Below, piece after piece: positions 1 to 8,327 of a stretch of DNA of 64,000 bases. Origin of the DNA: Pseudomonas sp. ICMP22404 (GTDB lineage: Bacteria; Pseudomonadota; Gammaproteobacteria; Pseudomonadales; Pseudomonadaceae); the NCBI RefSeq assembly GCF_006227205.1, contig NZ_VCNG01000004.1:248001-312000 (forward strand). Direction: 5' to 3'. The position numbers and the translations under genes are program-made. How positions within the stretch are numbered: the stretch's first letter is position 1; every line of letters starts with the position of its first letter. A model generated the notes under the pieces. That model did not search any database. It worked only from the letters and a program-made list of their open reading frames with translations, and had not been told where the DNA came from.

Positions 1-8
1 CAAACCCG

Positions 9-908
9 CTACCAATAGCCAGGCTGCTGATAAACAGCCTTTAAAAAATCAATAAAATGTCGAACCTTGGCAGGTAGGTAGCGCTGCTGCGGATATACGG
101 CCTGGATGTCGTAATCAGGAAGGGCGAATTCATCGAGTACCGTCACAAGCTCCCCGCTAAGGAGTTCCTTGCGAATTTCCCACGTCGATCGCCAGCCAAT
201 TCCGACGCCTTGGCGCATCCATGCAAACAACAGTTCGCCGTCGTTGCAGGCTAGATTCCCGCCGACGCGCACGGCCACGGGCCTGCCCTCCTGCTGAAAG
301 GTCCATCCCCGCTGCTGCCCCCCTTGGGAGGTAAACGCCAGACAGTTGTGTTCAGCCAACTGCTCTAGTGTTGTCGGCGTTCCATGTGCTTCGAAGTACG
401 TAGGCGTCCCGCACACGACCCGCCGATTGGAAAACAACTTGATGGCGACATAGTTTGGATCAGTCACCGGACCGATCCGAATGCTCATGTCATAACCCTC
501 TCCTACCAAATCCACCAGGCTGTCAGTGAGATTGAAAGACAACTTCAGGTGGGGGAATAGCCTACGAAAAGCCAACGCGTGCGGCGCGACGTGCATTCGT
601 CCGAACCCAGCAGGTGCAGACACAAGCAGGTTACCGGTAACCCGCTTCGCGCTGCTGCTGATGTCTGCCTCTAGGTCATCGAATTCCCGTATCAACGACC
701 TCGCCCGCTCAAGCAACTGTTCACCCAGTTCGGTCAGGCGAAGCCCGCGAGTAGATCGATGCACCAGCTTCACACCCAAGCGCTTCTCGAGTGAATCCAG
801 CCTGCGTCCCAGCATGGCAGGCGTCACCCCCTCACTGAGCGCTGCGGCTGCAAAGCTGCCCTTTTGAGCAATCTGAATGAAAGTATGGAGTTCTGTGTAA
901 CGCGCCAT
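9..908 (-). CDS. LysR-family transcriptional regulator
   Basis: A 299-residue LysR-type regulator. An N-terminal winged helix-turn-helix occupies about residues 1-60 (TFIQIAQKGSFAAAALSEGV, then a recognition helix around PAMLGRRLDSLEKRLG). A periplasmic-binding-like effector domain runs from about residue 90 to the end. Length is normal for the family. It is divergent from gcl with a 112-base gap, the usual arrangement for an LTTR controlling its neighbour. It is therefore the best candidate regulator of gcl-hyi-glxR, perhaps responding to glyoxylate or a related acid. That role is inferred from position only; the effector cannot be read from the sequence. Confidence 0.9.
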   Translation of the reverse strand: MARYTELHTFIQIAQKGSFAAAALSEGVTPAMLGRRLDSLEKRLGVKLVHRSTRGLRLTELGEQLLERARSLIREFDDLEADISSSAKRVTGNLLVSAPAGFGRMHVAPHALAFRRLFPHLKLSFNLTDSLVDLVGEGYDMSIRIGPVTDPNYVAIKLFSNRRVVCGTPTYFEAHGTPTTLEQLAEHNCLAFTSQGGQQRGWTFQQEGRPVAVRVGGNLACNDGELLFAWMRQGVGIGWRSTWEIRKELLSGELVTVLDEFALPDYDIQAVYPQQRYLPAKVRHFIDFLKAVYQQPGYW

Positions 909-1020
909 TCGATACCTTTTATATCGACAGAAAGCATTATTTGGGGGTTCAGTGCCTTAAAAAGCTAATCCAAACTGCGGACCTCTACAAAAGATATGGG
1001 TTCGGCCCTAGGACTACATC

Positions 1021-2796
1021 ATGGCAAAAATAAGAGCAATAGATGCAGCCGTTTTGGTGATGCGCCGTGAAGGCGTGGACACCGCCTTCGGCATCCCGGG
1101 TGCCGCGATCAACCCGCTGTACTCCGCCTTGCAGAAAAACGGTGGCATCGATCACGTCCTCGCTCGCCACGTTGAAGGCGCCTCGCACATGGCTGAGGGC
1201 TACACCCGCGCCAAGGCTGGCAACATTGGCGTGTGCATCGGCACCTCCGGCCCGGCCGGCACCGACATGGTCACCGGCCTCTACAGTGCGTCGGCCGATT
1301 CGATCCCGATCCTGTGCATCACCGGGCAAGCCCCCCGCGCCCGACTGCACAAGGAAGACTTCCAGGCCGTCGACATCACCGCCATTGTCAAACCAGTAAC
1401 TAAATGGGCGACGACCGTCATGGAACCAGGTCAGGTGCCGTACGCATTTCAAAAAGCCTTCTTTGAGATGCGCTCCGGGCGCCCTGGCCCCGTGCTGATC
1501 GACCTGCCGTTTGACGTGCAAGTGGCCGAAATCGAATTCGACATCGACGCCTACCAGCCATTGCCATTGGCCAAACCCGCGGCCAACCGCGTGCAGATCG
1601 AGAAAGCCCTGGCGATGCTCAATCAGGCCGAGCGCCCGCTGCTGGTCGCCGGCGGCGGCATCATCAATGCCGACGCCAGCGAGTTGCTGGTGGAGTTCGC
1701 CGAGCTGACCGGCATTCCCGTCATCCCGACCTTGATGGGCTGGGGCACGATCCCGGATGATCACCCGTTGATGGTCGGCATGGTCGGTCTGCAAACCTCG
1801 CACCGCTACGGCAACGCCACGATGCTGAAGTCGGACGTGGTGCTGGGTATCGGCAACCGCTGGGCCAACCGTCACACCGGTTCGGTGGACGTCTACACCG
1901 AAGGCCGCACGTTCATTCACGTGGACATCGAGCCGACCCAGATCGGCCGGGTGTTCACCCCGGACCTGGGCATCGTTTCCGACGCTGCCTCGGCTCTGAC
2001 GGTGTTCATCGAAGTGGCCCGTGAATGGCAAGCCGCCGGCAAGCTGAAAAACCGCGATGCCTGGTTGCAAGACTGCCAACAGCGCAAAGCCAGCCTGCAA
2101 CGCAAGACCCACTTCGATAACGTGCCGGTCAAGCCGCAACGGGTGTACGAAGAGATGAACCAGGTGTTCAGTAAGGACACCTGCTACGTCAGCACCATCG
2201 GCCTGTCGCAGATTGCCGGGGCGCAGTTCCTCCACGTCTACAAGCCACGTCACTGGATCAACTGCGGCCAGGCCGGCCCGTTGGGCTGGACCATTCCGGC
2301 CGCGCTAGGGGTGGTCAAGGCCGATCCGAGCCGCAAGGTCGTGGCGCTCTCGGGTGACTACGACTTCCAGTTCATGATCGAGGAGCTGGCGGTGGGGGCG
2401 CAGTTCAAGCTGCCCTATATCCATGTCGTGGTGAACAATTCCTACCTCGGGTTGATCCGCCAGGCCCAGCGCGGGTTCGACATGGACTACTGCGTGCAGC
2501 TGTCCTTCGACAATCTCAACGCCCCCGAACTCAACGGCTATGGCGTGGACCACATTGCCGTGGCCGAAGGCCTGGGGTGCAAGGCGCTGCGGGTGTTCGA
2601 ACCGGGCCAGATCGCGCCGGCGCTGCGTCGAGCCGAAGAAATGATCAAGGCGTTCAAGGTGCCGGTGATCGTTGAGATCATACTGGAGCGGGTGACCAAT
2701 ATTTCCATGGGCACCGAGATCAACGCGGTCAACGAATTCGAAGACCTGGCGCTGGTGGGCAACGATGCACCGACAGCGACTTTGTTGCTCGACTGA
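1021..2796 (+). CDS. gcl: Glyoxylate carboligase (tartronate-semialdehyde synthase)
   Basis: A 591-residue thiamine-diphosphate enzyme that condenses two glyoxylate molecules to tartronate semialdehyde and CO2 in the cytoplasm. The three acetolactate-synthase-like domains are all present. The N-terminal PYR domain has H50-V51 where most ThDP enzymes carry a catalytic glutamate; this valine is the recognised hallmark of Gcl and separates it from acetolactate synthase. The ThDP/Mg motif starts at SGDYDF (about residue 444) and ends at VVNNS about 30 residues later. The start is an ATG with AGGA upstream. It is first gene of a gcl-hyi-glxR operon and divergent from a LysR regulator. Assignment is firm. 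Confidence 0.96.
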   Translation: MAKIRAIDAAVLVMRREGVDTAFGIPGAAINPLYSALQKNGGIDHVLARHVEGASHMAEGYTRAKAGNIGVCIGTSGPAGTDMVTGLYSASADSIPILCITGQAPRARLHKEDFQAVDITAIVKPVTKWATTVMEPGQVPYAFQKAFFEMRSGRPGPVLIDLPFDVQVAEIEFDIDAYQPLPLAKPAANRVQIEKALAMLNQAERPLLVAGGGIINADASELLVEFAELTGIPVIPTLMGWGTIPDDHPLMVGMVGLQTSHRYGNATMLKSDVVLGIGNRWANRHTGSVDVYTEGRTFIHVDIEPTQIGRVFTPDLGIVSDAASALTVFIEVAREWQAAGKLKNRDAWLQDCQQRKASLQRKTHFDNVPVKPQRVYEEMNQVFSKDTCYVSTIGLSQIAGAQFLHVYKPRHWINCGQAGPLGWTIPAALGVVKADPSRKVVALSGDYDFQFMIEELAVGAQFKLPYIHVVVNNSYLGLIRQAQRGFDMDYCVQLSFDNLNAPELNGYGVDHIAVAEGLGCKALRVFEPGQIAPALRRAEEMIKAFKVPVIVEIILERVTNISMGTEINAVNEFEDLALVGNDAPTATLLLD

Positions 2797-2807
2797 CCAA
2801 TTGGAGT

Positions 2808-2837
2808 CTCTGTGGGAGCGAACTTGCTCCCACAGAG
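2808..2837. repeat. REP-type palindrome between gcl and hyi
   Basis: A perfect 12-bp inverted repeat (CTCTGTGGGAGC / GCTCCCACAGAG) with a 6-base loop GAACTT, starting 11 bases after the gcl stop. The core GTGGGAGC...GCTCCCAC is the typical repetitive extragenic palindrome of fluorescent pseudomonads. As RNA it would form a strong stem between gcl and hyi. There is no T-run after it, so mRNA stabilisation or partial attenuation is more likely than full termination. Confidence 0.85.
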
Positions 2838-2867
2838 GGGCCTGCCAACTATTTACAGGAGACCACC

Positions 2868-3662
2868 ATGCCGCGTTTCGCCGCCAACCTGTCCATGCTG
2901 TTCACCGAGCAGGATTTCCTCGCCCGTTTCGAAGCCGCCGCCAAGGCCGGTTTCAGTGGCGTCGAATACCTGTTCCCCTATGACTACAGCTCTACCGAAC
3001 TCAAGGCCTTGCTCGACGCCAACGGCCTGACCCAGGTGCTGTTCAACCTGCCGGCCGGCGACTGGGCCAAGGGCGAGCGCGGTATCGCCTGCCTTCCAGA
3101 CCGGGTCGAGGAATTCCGCGCCGGCGTCGACCTGGCGATTGCCTACGCCCAGGTGTTGGGCAACACCCAGGTCAACTGCTTGTCGGGAATTCGCCCGCAG
3201 AACTGCGCTGAAACCCTGGTGGAAAAGACCTTCGTTGCCAACCTGAAATACGCCGCCGAGAAGCTGCAGGCCAAGGGCATCAAGCTGGTGATGGAAGCCA
3301 TCAACACTCGCGACATCCCCGGCTTCTACCTGAACAACACCGCCCAGGCCCTGTCGATCCGCGAGCAGGTGGGCAGCGCCAACCTGTTGCTGCAATACGA
3401 CATCTACCACATGCAAATCATGGAAGGTGACCTGGCCCGGACCCTGTCGGCGCACCTGGGCGAGATCAACCACGTGCAACTGGCGGACAACCCGGGCCGC
3501 AACGAGCCGGGCACGGGCGAGATCAACTATCGCTTCCTGTTCGAACACCTGGACCGCATCGGCTACACGGGTTGGGTCGGCTGCGAATACAAGCCGCTGA
3601 CCACCACCGAAGAGGGATTGGGCTGGCTGAAAACCTTGTGGGAGCGAGCTTGCTCGCGATAG
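2868..3662 (+). CDS. hyi: Hydroxypyruvate isomerase
   Basis: A 264-residue TIM-barrel sugar-isomerase-like protein (AP-endonuclease family 2 fold). It interconverts hydroxypyruvate and tartronate semialdehyde. Visible family features are the MPRFAANLSMLFTE start, the VMEAINTRDIPGFYL strand with its glutamate, the DIYHMQIMEGD segment, HVQLADNPGRNEPGTGEI, and the C-terminal GCEYKPL glutamate strand. These are the metal and substrate ligand strands of the family. It lies between gcl and glxR. The last residues (about LWERACSR and the stop) are encoded by a REP element, so the original C-terminus has probably been altered or extended by REP insertion. Confidence 0.94.
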   Translation: MPRFAANLSMLFTEQDFLARFEAAAKAGFSGVEYLFPYDYSSTELKALLDANGLTQVLFNLPAGDWAKGERGIACLPDRVEEFRAGVDLAIAYAQVLGNTQVNCLSGIRPQNCAETLVEKTFVANLKYAAEKLQAKGIKLVMEAINTRDIPGFYLNNTAQALSIREQVGSANLLLQYDIYHMQIMEGDLARTLSAHLGEINHVQLADNPGRNEPGTGEINYRFLFEHLDRIGYTGWVGCEYKPLTTTEEGLGWLKTLWERACSR

Positions 3663-3726
3663 CGGTAGTCCAGCCAACATCTTTGTTGAATGTAAAACCG
3701 TCATCGCGAGCAAGCTCGCTCCCACA
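3637..3726. repeat. REP doublet (inverted pair) overlapping the hyi 3' end
   Basis: Two REP units in opposite orientation. One starts TGTGGGAGCGAGCTTGCTCG at 3637 and reaches about 3665; its mirror copy runs from about 3698 to 3726 and ends CTCGCTCCCACA. About 30 bases of unrelated sequence separate them. Each unit also carries its own short hairpin (GCGAGC-TT-GCTCGC). The whole forms a large potential cruciform or RNA stem in the hyi-glxR gap. The first unit contains the last hyi codons. Confidence 0.88.
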
Positions 3727-3779
3727 GAAAAGCAGTCTCTCATTGGCTGAAACAGCGATAAAAACAAGAGGATTTTCCC

Positions 3780-4670
3780 ATGGCTAAAATCGGATTCATC
3801 GGCACCGGCATCATGGGCCACCCCATGGCACTGAACCTGCAAAAGGCCGGTCACAGCCTGTTCCTGTCCCAACACCATGACCCGGCCCCGGCCGATTTGC
3901 TGGCTGGTGGCGCGGTGGCGTTGGCCAACCCGAAGGAAGTGGCCCAGGAAGCCGAGTTCATCATCGTCATGGTCCCGGATACCCCGCAGGTCGACGACGT
4001 GCTGTTCCGCGCCGATGGCGTGGCGGCGGGCGTGGGCGCGGGCAAGGTGGTGATCGACATGAGCTCGATCTCCCCCACCGCCACCAAGGCCTTCGCAGCG
4101 AAGATCAATGAAAAAGCTGCGCAGTACCTCGATGCGCCGGTGTCCGGCGGCGAAGTCGGTGCCAAGGCCGCGACCCTGAGCATCATGGTCGGTGGCGACG
4201 GCACGGCCTTCGAGCGGGCCTTGCCGCTGTTCCAGGCCATGGGCAAGAACATCACCCTGGTGGGCGGCAACGGCGATGGCCAGACCGCCAAAGTGGCGAA
4301 CCAGATCATAGTCGCCCTGAACATCCAGGCCGTGGCCGAAGCCTTGCTGTTCGCCTCGAAAAACGGCGCCGACCCGGCCAAGGTCCGTGAAGCGCTGATG
4401 GGCGGTTTCGCTTCGTCGAAGATCCTCGAAGTGCATGGCGAACGCATGATCAAGGGCACCTTCGACCCAGGTTTCCGCATCAGCCTGCACCAGAAAGACC
4501 TGAACCTGGCCCTGCAAGGCGCCAGGGAACTGAACATCAACCTGCCCAACACCGCCAACGCCCAGCAAGTGTTCAGCACCTGCGCGGCCTTGGGTGGCAG
4601 CAACTGGGATCACTCGGCGTTGATCAAGGGGTTGGAGCACATGGCGAATTTCTCGATTCGCGACAACTGA
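3780..4670 (+). CDS. glxR: 2-hydroxy-3-oxopropionate reductase (tartronate semialdehyde reductase)
   Basis: A 296-residue member of the beta-hydroxyacid dehydrogenase family. It reduces tartronate semialdehyde to D-glycerate with NAD(P)H. The Rossmann motif GFIGTGIMGHPMA is at residues 5-17. The substrate-binding signature DAPVSGGEVGA follows in the middle. The catalytic lysine is K171 in GQTAKVANQ. Length is normal. As third gene of gcl-hyi-glxR it completes the glyoxylate-to-glycerate route. In several pseudomonads this operon continues with glycerate kinase (ttuD) and pyruvate kinase; here the next gene is the oppositely oriented glcC, so those steps must be encoded elsewhere. Confidence 0.95.
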   Translation: MAKIGFIGTGIMGHPMALNLQKAGHSLFLSQHHDPAPADLLAGGAVALANPKEVAQEAEFIIVMVPDTPQVDDVLFRADGVAAGVGAGKVVIDMSSISPTATKAFAAKINEKAAQYLDAPVSGGEVGAKAATLSIMVGGDGTAFERALPLFQAMGKNITLVGGNGDGQTAKVANQIIVALNIQAVAEALLFASKNGADPAKVREALMGGFASSKILEVHGERMIKGTFDPGFRISLHQKDLNLALQGARELNINLPNTANAQQVFSTCAALGGSNWDHSALIKGLEHMANFSIRDN

Positions 4671-4683
4671 CACCCCGAAAAAA

Positions 4684-4721
4684 CCTGTGGGGGTGGGCTT
4701 GCTCGCGAAGACGGCGCCGGG
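4684..4721. repeat. Degenerate REP-like element
   Basis: CTGTGGGGGTGGGCTTGCTC at 4685 followed by GCGAAGACGGCG resembles the REP units at 2808 and 3637, but the stem is imperfect. It lies in the gap between the convergent glxR and glcC genes. Confidence 0.6.
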
Positions 4722-4760
4722 AAGGCTGTCCCATGGCCCAGATGGTGACCCGCGACGGCC

Positions 4761-5528
4761 TCATGCCCACCCCTCAAGTCGCAACGTCGCCCGAACCAAG
4801 CGTTGCTCTTCGCTTTCGATTTCCTTGAGGTTCTCGCAGATGCTCTGGATGTGAGCGATGGCGGCCTTTCGCGCTTGCTCGGGCAAGCGGCCGGTGACAG
4901 CGTTGTAGAGCCGCGCGTGTTGACGGTCGATCTGACGCTTTTGCGGTTCGCGGTGATAGAGGTTGTTGACCGAGGTAAACACCGAGTTGAGCAGCAAATC
5001 TGTCAGCGAACGCAAGGTTTGCACCAGCACCGGATTATGCGAAGCCTCGCAGATTGCCAGGTGAAATGCATGATCGAGCCGGGCATGTTCACTCGCCTCC
5101 AGCGAGCGCCTGTGGGCATCGAGCAACGCCTCGTAGCTACGGGTGATGAGGACGAAATCAGCCTCGGTCCCACGCAAGGCCGCCAAACGCGCGGACTCGC
5201 CCTCGAGCAGGCTGCGGACCTCGAATAGATCATAGAGCGTTCGTGGCTGCGAGCTGAACAGGTACATGAGCGGTGACGCCAAGCCGTGCCCCGACAAGTC
5301 TGCCACGAACGACCCCTTGCCTTGCTCGGTCTTGATAATCCCGCGAGCGCGCAACAATTTCAGCCCCTCTCGAAGGGCGGTGCGGGAAACGCCGAGTTTT
5401 TCCGTCAGCCGCCGTTCCGAAGGTAACAGTTGCCCGGTCTTGAGCACGCCGTCGACGATCAAGCGCTCGATGCGCTCACACACTACGTCGGCGACTTGCA
5501 AACCACGACTCGCTTGTGCGCTATCCAT
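4761..5528 (-). CDS. glcC: FadR-type GntR regulator of glycolate utilisation (GlcC)
   Basis: A 255-residue GntR/FadR-subfamily repressor-activator. An N-terminal winged helix (about residues 10-75, LLPSERRLTEKLGVSRTALR) is followed by an all-helical FCD ligand-binding domain containing EVRSLLEGESARLAA. The ATG at 5528 was chosen because GGAG lies just upstream; a longer TTG reading from 5570 has no such site and would run over the operator at 5541. It is divergent from glcDEFG, as in the known glc loci, where GlcC responds to glycolate. Two FadR-family operator sequences lie in the glcC-glcD gap, which supports direct control of both directions. Confidence 0.9.
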   Translation of the reverse strand: MDSAQASRGLQVADVVCERIERLIVDGVLKTGQLLPSERRLTEKLGVSRTALREGLKLLRARGIIKTEQGKGSFVADLSGHGLASPLMYLFSSQPRTLYDLFEVRSLLEGESARLAALRGTEADFVLITRSYEALLDAHRRSLEASEHARLDHAFHLAICEASHNPVLVQTLRSLTDLLLNSVFTSVNNLYHREPQKRQIDRQHARLYNAVTGRLPEQARKAAIAHIQSICENLKEIESEEQRLVRATLRLEGWA

Positions 5529-5540
5529 GGATTCTCCAAC

Positions 5541-5551
5541 TGGTATGACCA
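5541..5551. promoter_or_regulatory. FadR-family operator, glcC-proximal
   Basis: TGGTATGACCA, a dyad TGGT-N3-ACCA. This is the core of operators bound by FadR-type GntR proteins (PdhR sites are ATTGGTATGACCAAT). It lies 12 bases upstream of the glcC start, so a bound protein would block glcC translation start or transcription. Confidence 0.7.
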
Positions 5552-5647
5552 GCTTCAGCGCCAATCTCAAATCCGTTGAGATATAACGCCAACATCATGT
5601 TTTTAAAGTTATTTTTCAAAAAATAAAAAAACACAGGATTAAAAAAC

Positions 5648-5658
5648 TGGTTCGACCA
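5648..5658. promoter_or_regulatory. FadR-family operator, glcD-proximal
   Basis: TGGTTCGACCA, the same TGGT-N3-ACCA dyad as the site at 5541, with start points 107 bases apart. It sits about 100 bases upstream of glcD. Two sites in one divergent promoter suggest cooperative binding or looping by GlcC; this is inferred. Confidence 0.68.
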
Positions 5659-5760
5659 GCCTAACAACAGATAGACAGTAAAGCGCGCCAGACCAATGAT
5701 GCAAGTCGGCTGTATCAGAACAGACCTCTAATAAAAACAACTGAGTCTCGCGCTACGACT

Positions 5761-7260
5761 ATGAACATTCTCTACGATGAACACGTCGACGGCGTCCTGC
5801 CTGACGTCGACAAAAACGCGCTGCTGCAAGCCCTGCGAAACCAGTTACCCGACCTGGAAATCCTGCATCAGCGCGAAGAACTCAAACCGTACGAATGCGA
5901 TGGACTCTCCGCTTATCGCACTACACCCATGTTGGTGGTGTTACCGCGCAAGATCGATCAGGTTCAAAGAGTGCTTCGGCTCTGCCATGAACTCAAAGTG
6001 CCAGTCGTCGCCCGTGGTGCGGGCACGGGTTTGTCCGGCGGAGCCCTGCCGCTGGAAAAAGGCGTCTTGCTGGTGATGGCACGCTTCAACAACATTTTGC
6101 ACATCGACCCGGCCGCCCGGACCGCACGCGTCCAGCCCGGGGTACGCAACCTGGCGATCTCCCAGGCTGCCGCGCCGTTTGGCTTGTACTACGCGCCAGA
6201 CCCTTCCTCCCAGATCGCCTGTTCCATCGGCGGTAACGTGGCGGAAAACGCCGGTGGCGTGCATTGCCTGAAGTATGGCCTGACCGTCCACAACCTGCTC
6301 AAGGTCGATATCCTCACCGTTGACGGTGAACACTTGAGCCTGGGATCGGACGCGCTCGACTCACCGGGCTTTGACTTGCTCGCGCTGTTCACCGGTTCCG
6401 AAGGCATGCTCGGAGTGATCACTGAGGTCACGGTCAAACTGCTGCCCAAACCGCAAACCGCCAGAGTGCTGCTGGCGGCGTTCGACTCGGTGGAAAAAGC
6501 CGGCCGCGCAGTGGGCGACATCATTGCCGCAGGCATCATCCCGGGCGGCCTGGAAATGATGGACAACCTGGCCATCCGCGCCGCCGAAGACTTCATCCAC
6601 GCCGGCTACCCGGTGGACGCCGAAGCCATTCTGCTGTGCGAGCTCGATGGTGTCGAAGCCGACGTTCATGATGACTGCAACCGCGTGCGCCAGGTCCTGG
6701 AGCAAGCCGGCGCCACCGAAGTGCGCCAGGCCCGGGATGAGGCCGAACGGGTGCGTTTCTGGGCCGGGCGCAAGAATGCGTTTCCGGCGGTGGGCCGCCT
6801 CTCACCGGATTATTACTGCATGGATGGGACGATCCCGCGCCGGGAATTGCCTGGCGTTCTGCACGCAATTGCCGAGTTGTCGGGCGAATACGGCCTGCGA
6901 GTGGCCAACGTTTTCCACGCAGGTGACGGCAACATGCATCCGCTGATCCTGTTCGATGCCAATCAACCGGGAGAGCTCGATCGCGCCGAAGCCTTGGGCG
7001 GCAAGATCCTCGAGCTCTGCGTGAAAGTCGGCGGCAGCATCACCGGCGAACACGGGGTGGGGCGCGAGAAAATCAATCAGATGTGCGCGCAGTTCAACAG
7101 CGATGAGTTGACCCTGTTCCATGCCGTCAAAGCCGCGTTTGATCCGAGCGGCTTGCTCAATCCCGGCAAGAACATTCCCACCCTGCACCGCTGCGCCGAG
7201 TTTGGCGCCATGCACGTTCACATGGGCCAGATGCCCTTTCCCGAACTGGAGCGCTTTTGA
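5761..7260 (+). CDS. glcD: Glycolate oxidase FAD-binding subunit GlcD
   Basis: A 499-residue flavoprotein subunit of membrane-associated glycolate oxidase (glycolate to glyoxylate, electrons passed through GlcE/GlcF to the respiratory chain). The PCMH-type FAD domain covers about residues 50-230 with GAGTGLSGGALP as the pyrophosphate-binding loop. The C-terminal FAD-linked oxidase domain contains HAGDGNMHPL and GEHGVGREK. Length matches the family. It is the first gene of glcDEFG and overlaps glcE by one base, so translation is probably coupled. The start has no strong ribosome binding site. Confidence 0.95.
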   Translation: MNILYDEHVDGVLPDVDKNALLQALRNQLPDLEILHQREELKPYECDGLSAYRTTPMLVVLPRKIDQVQRVLRLCHELKVPVVARGAGTGLSGGALPLEKGVLLVMARFNNILHIDPAARTARVQPGVRNLAISQAAAPFGLYYAPDPSSQIACSIGGNVAENAGGVHCLKYGLTVHNLLKVDILTVDGEHLSLGSDALDSPGFDLLALFTGSEGMLGVITEVTVKLLPKPQTARVLLAAFDSVEKAGRAVGDIIAAGIIPGGLEMMDNLAIRAAEDFIHAGYPVDAEAILLCELDGVEADVHDDCNRVRQVLEQAGATEVRQARDEAERVRFWAGRKNAFPAVGRLSPDYYCMDGTIPRRELPGVLHAIAELSGEYGLRVANVFHAGDGNMHPLILFDANQPGELDRAEALGGKILELCVKVGGSITGEHGVGREKINQMCAQFNSDELTLFHAVKAAFDPSGLLNPGKNIPTLHRCAEFGAMHVHMGQMPFPELERF

Positions 7261-8324
7261 TGCACAGCGAACACGATATCGATGACAGTGACGCGCTACT
7301 GGAGCAGGTCAATCAAGCGTTGCACACTGCCACTGCGCTGCGCATCCAGGGTTCCAACAGCAAGGCGTTTCTTGGAAGAATCGCAGCGGGGGAAGTGCTC
7401 GACACGCGCTCCCACCGTGGCATCGTCAGCTATGACCCGACCGAGTTGGTGATCACCGCCCGCTGCGGTACGCCGCTGTCAGAACTGGTGAGCGTATTGG
7501 ACGATGCGCAACAGATGCTGCCCTGCGAACCGCCCTCCTTCAGCAACGACGCCACGGTCGGCGGAATGATCGCTTGCGGCTTATCGGGCCCACGGCGGCC
7601 TTGGTCGGGATCCGTGCGCGACTTTGTCCTTGGCACACGGGTCATCACCGGGCACGGCAAACATTTGCGCTTCGGTGGCGAGGTGATGAAGAACGTAGCG
7701 GGCTATGACCTTTCGCGTTTGATGGCCGGCAGTTTTGGCGCACTGGGTGTGATCACCGAGGTGTCACTCAAGGTTCTTCCGAAACCGCGTCAGTGCTTAA
7801 GCATCAGCCTTGAAATCGACACCGAGCGCGCCTTGCTTCGCCTCACGGAATGGGGCCAGCAGCCACTGCCGATCAGCGCGGCCTGCCACGACGGAGCATT
7901 TCTGCACCTGCGCCTGGAAGGCGGCGAAGGCTCGGTGGCGGCGGCCCATGACCGTCTGGGTGGCGAGCGGCTGGACTCTTCGTACTGGCAAGACCTGAAC
8001 GAACATCGGTTGGGTTTCTTCGACGGGGATCTGCCCCTTTGGCGCCTGTCCTTGCCCCATGACACCTCCCGACTGTCCTTGCCAGGTACTCAATTGATCG
8101 ATTGGGGCGGCGCCCAGCGCTGGCTCAAATCCGACGCCGAAGCGACCTTGATTCGCTCTGTCGTGAAGGAGGTCGGCGGGCACGTGACCTGCTACAGCCA
8201 CGGCTTGATCGACAGCCCATTCCAACCGCTGCCCGACGCACTGATGCGCTACCACCGCAACTTGAAACAACAACTCGATCCACGGGGCATCTTCAACCCC
8301 GGTCGCTTGTACGCGGAGCTTTGA
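7260..8324 (+). CDS. glcE: Glycolate oxidase subunit GlcE
   Basis: A 354-residue second FAD-binding subunit of glycolate oxidase. It is a shortened paralogue of GlcD, with a PCMH-type domain carrying FSNDATVGGMIACGLSGP and GGEVMKNVAGYDLSRLMAG. The start ATG overlaps the glcD stop (TGATG). The C-terminus ends in FNPGRLYAEL, typical for GlcE. It works as a complex with GlcD and GlcF. Confidence 0.94.
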   Translation: MHSEHDIDDSDALLEQVNQALHTATALRIQGSNSKAFLGRIAAGEVLDTRSHRGIVSYDPTELVITARCGTPLSELVSVLDDAQQMLPCEPPSFSNDATVGGMIACGLSGPRRPWSGSVRDFVLGTRVITGHGKHLRFGGEVMKNVAGYDLSRLMAGSFGALGVITEVSLKVLPKPRQCLSISLEIDTERALLRLTEWGQQPLPISAACHDGAFLHLRLEGGEGSVAAAHDRLGGERLDSSYWQDLNEHRLGFFDGDLPLWRLSLPHDTSRLSLPGTQLIDWGGAQRWLKSDAEATLIRSVVKEVGGHVTCYSHGLIDSPFQPLPDALMRYHRNLKQQLDPRGIFNPGRLYAEL

Positions 8325-8327
8325 ATC

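Noticed and set aside
985..2253. Long antisense ORF (422 residues) opposite gcl
   Set aside because: It is the mirror of a well-supported gene, has no ribosome binding site and shows no motif; GC-rich third positions commonly create such shadows.
2853..4673. 606-residue antisense ORF across hyi and glxR
   Set aside because: It spans two confirmed genes and the REP elements; the translation is low complexity without domains.
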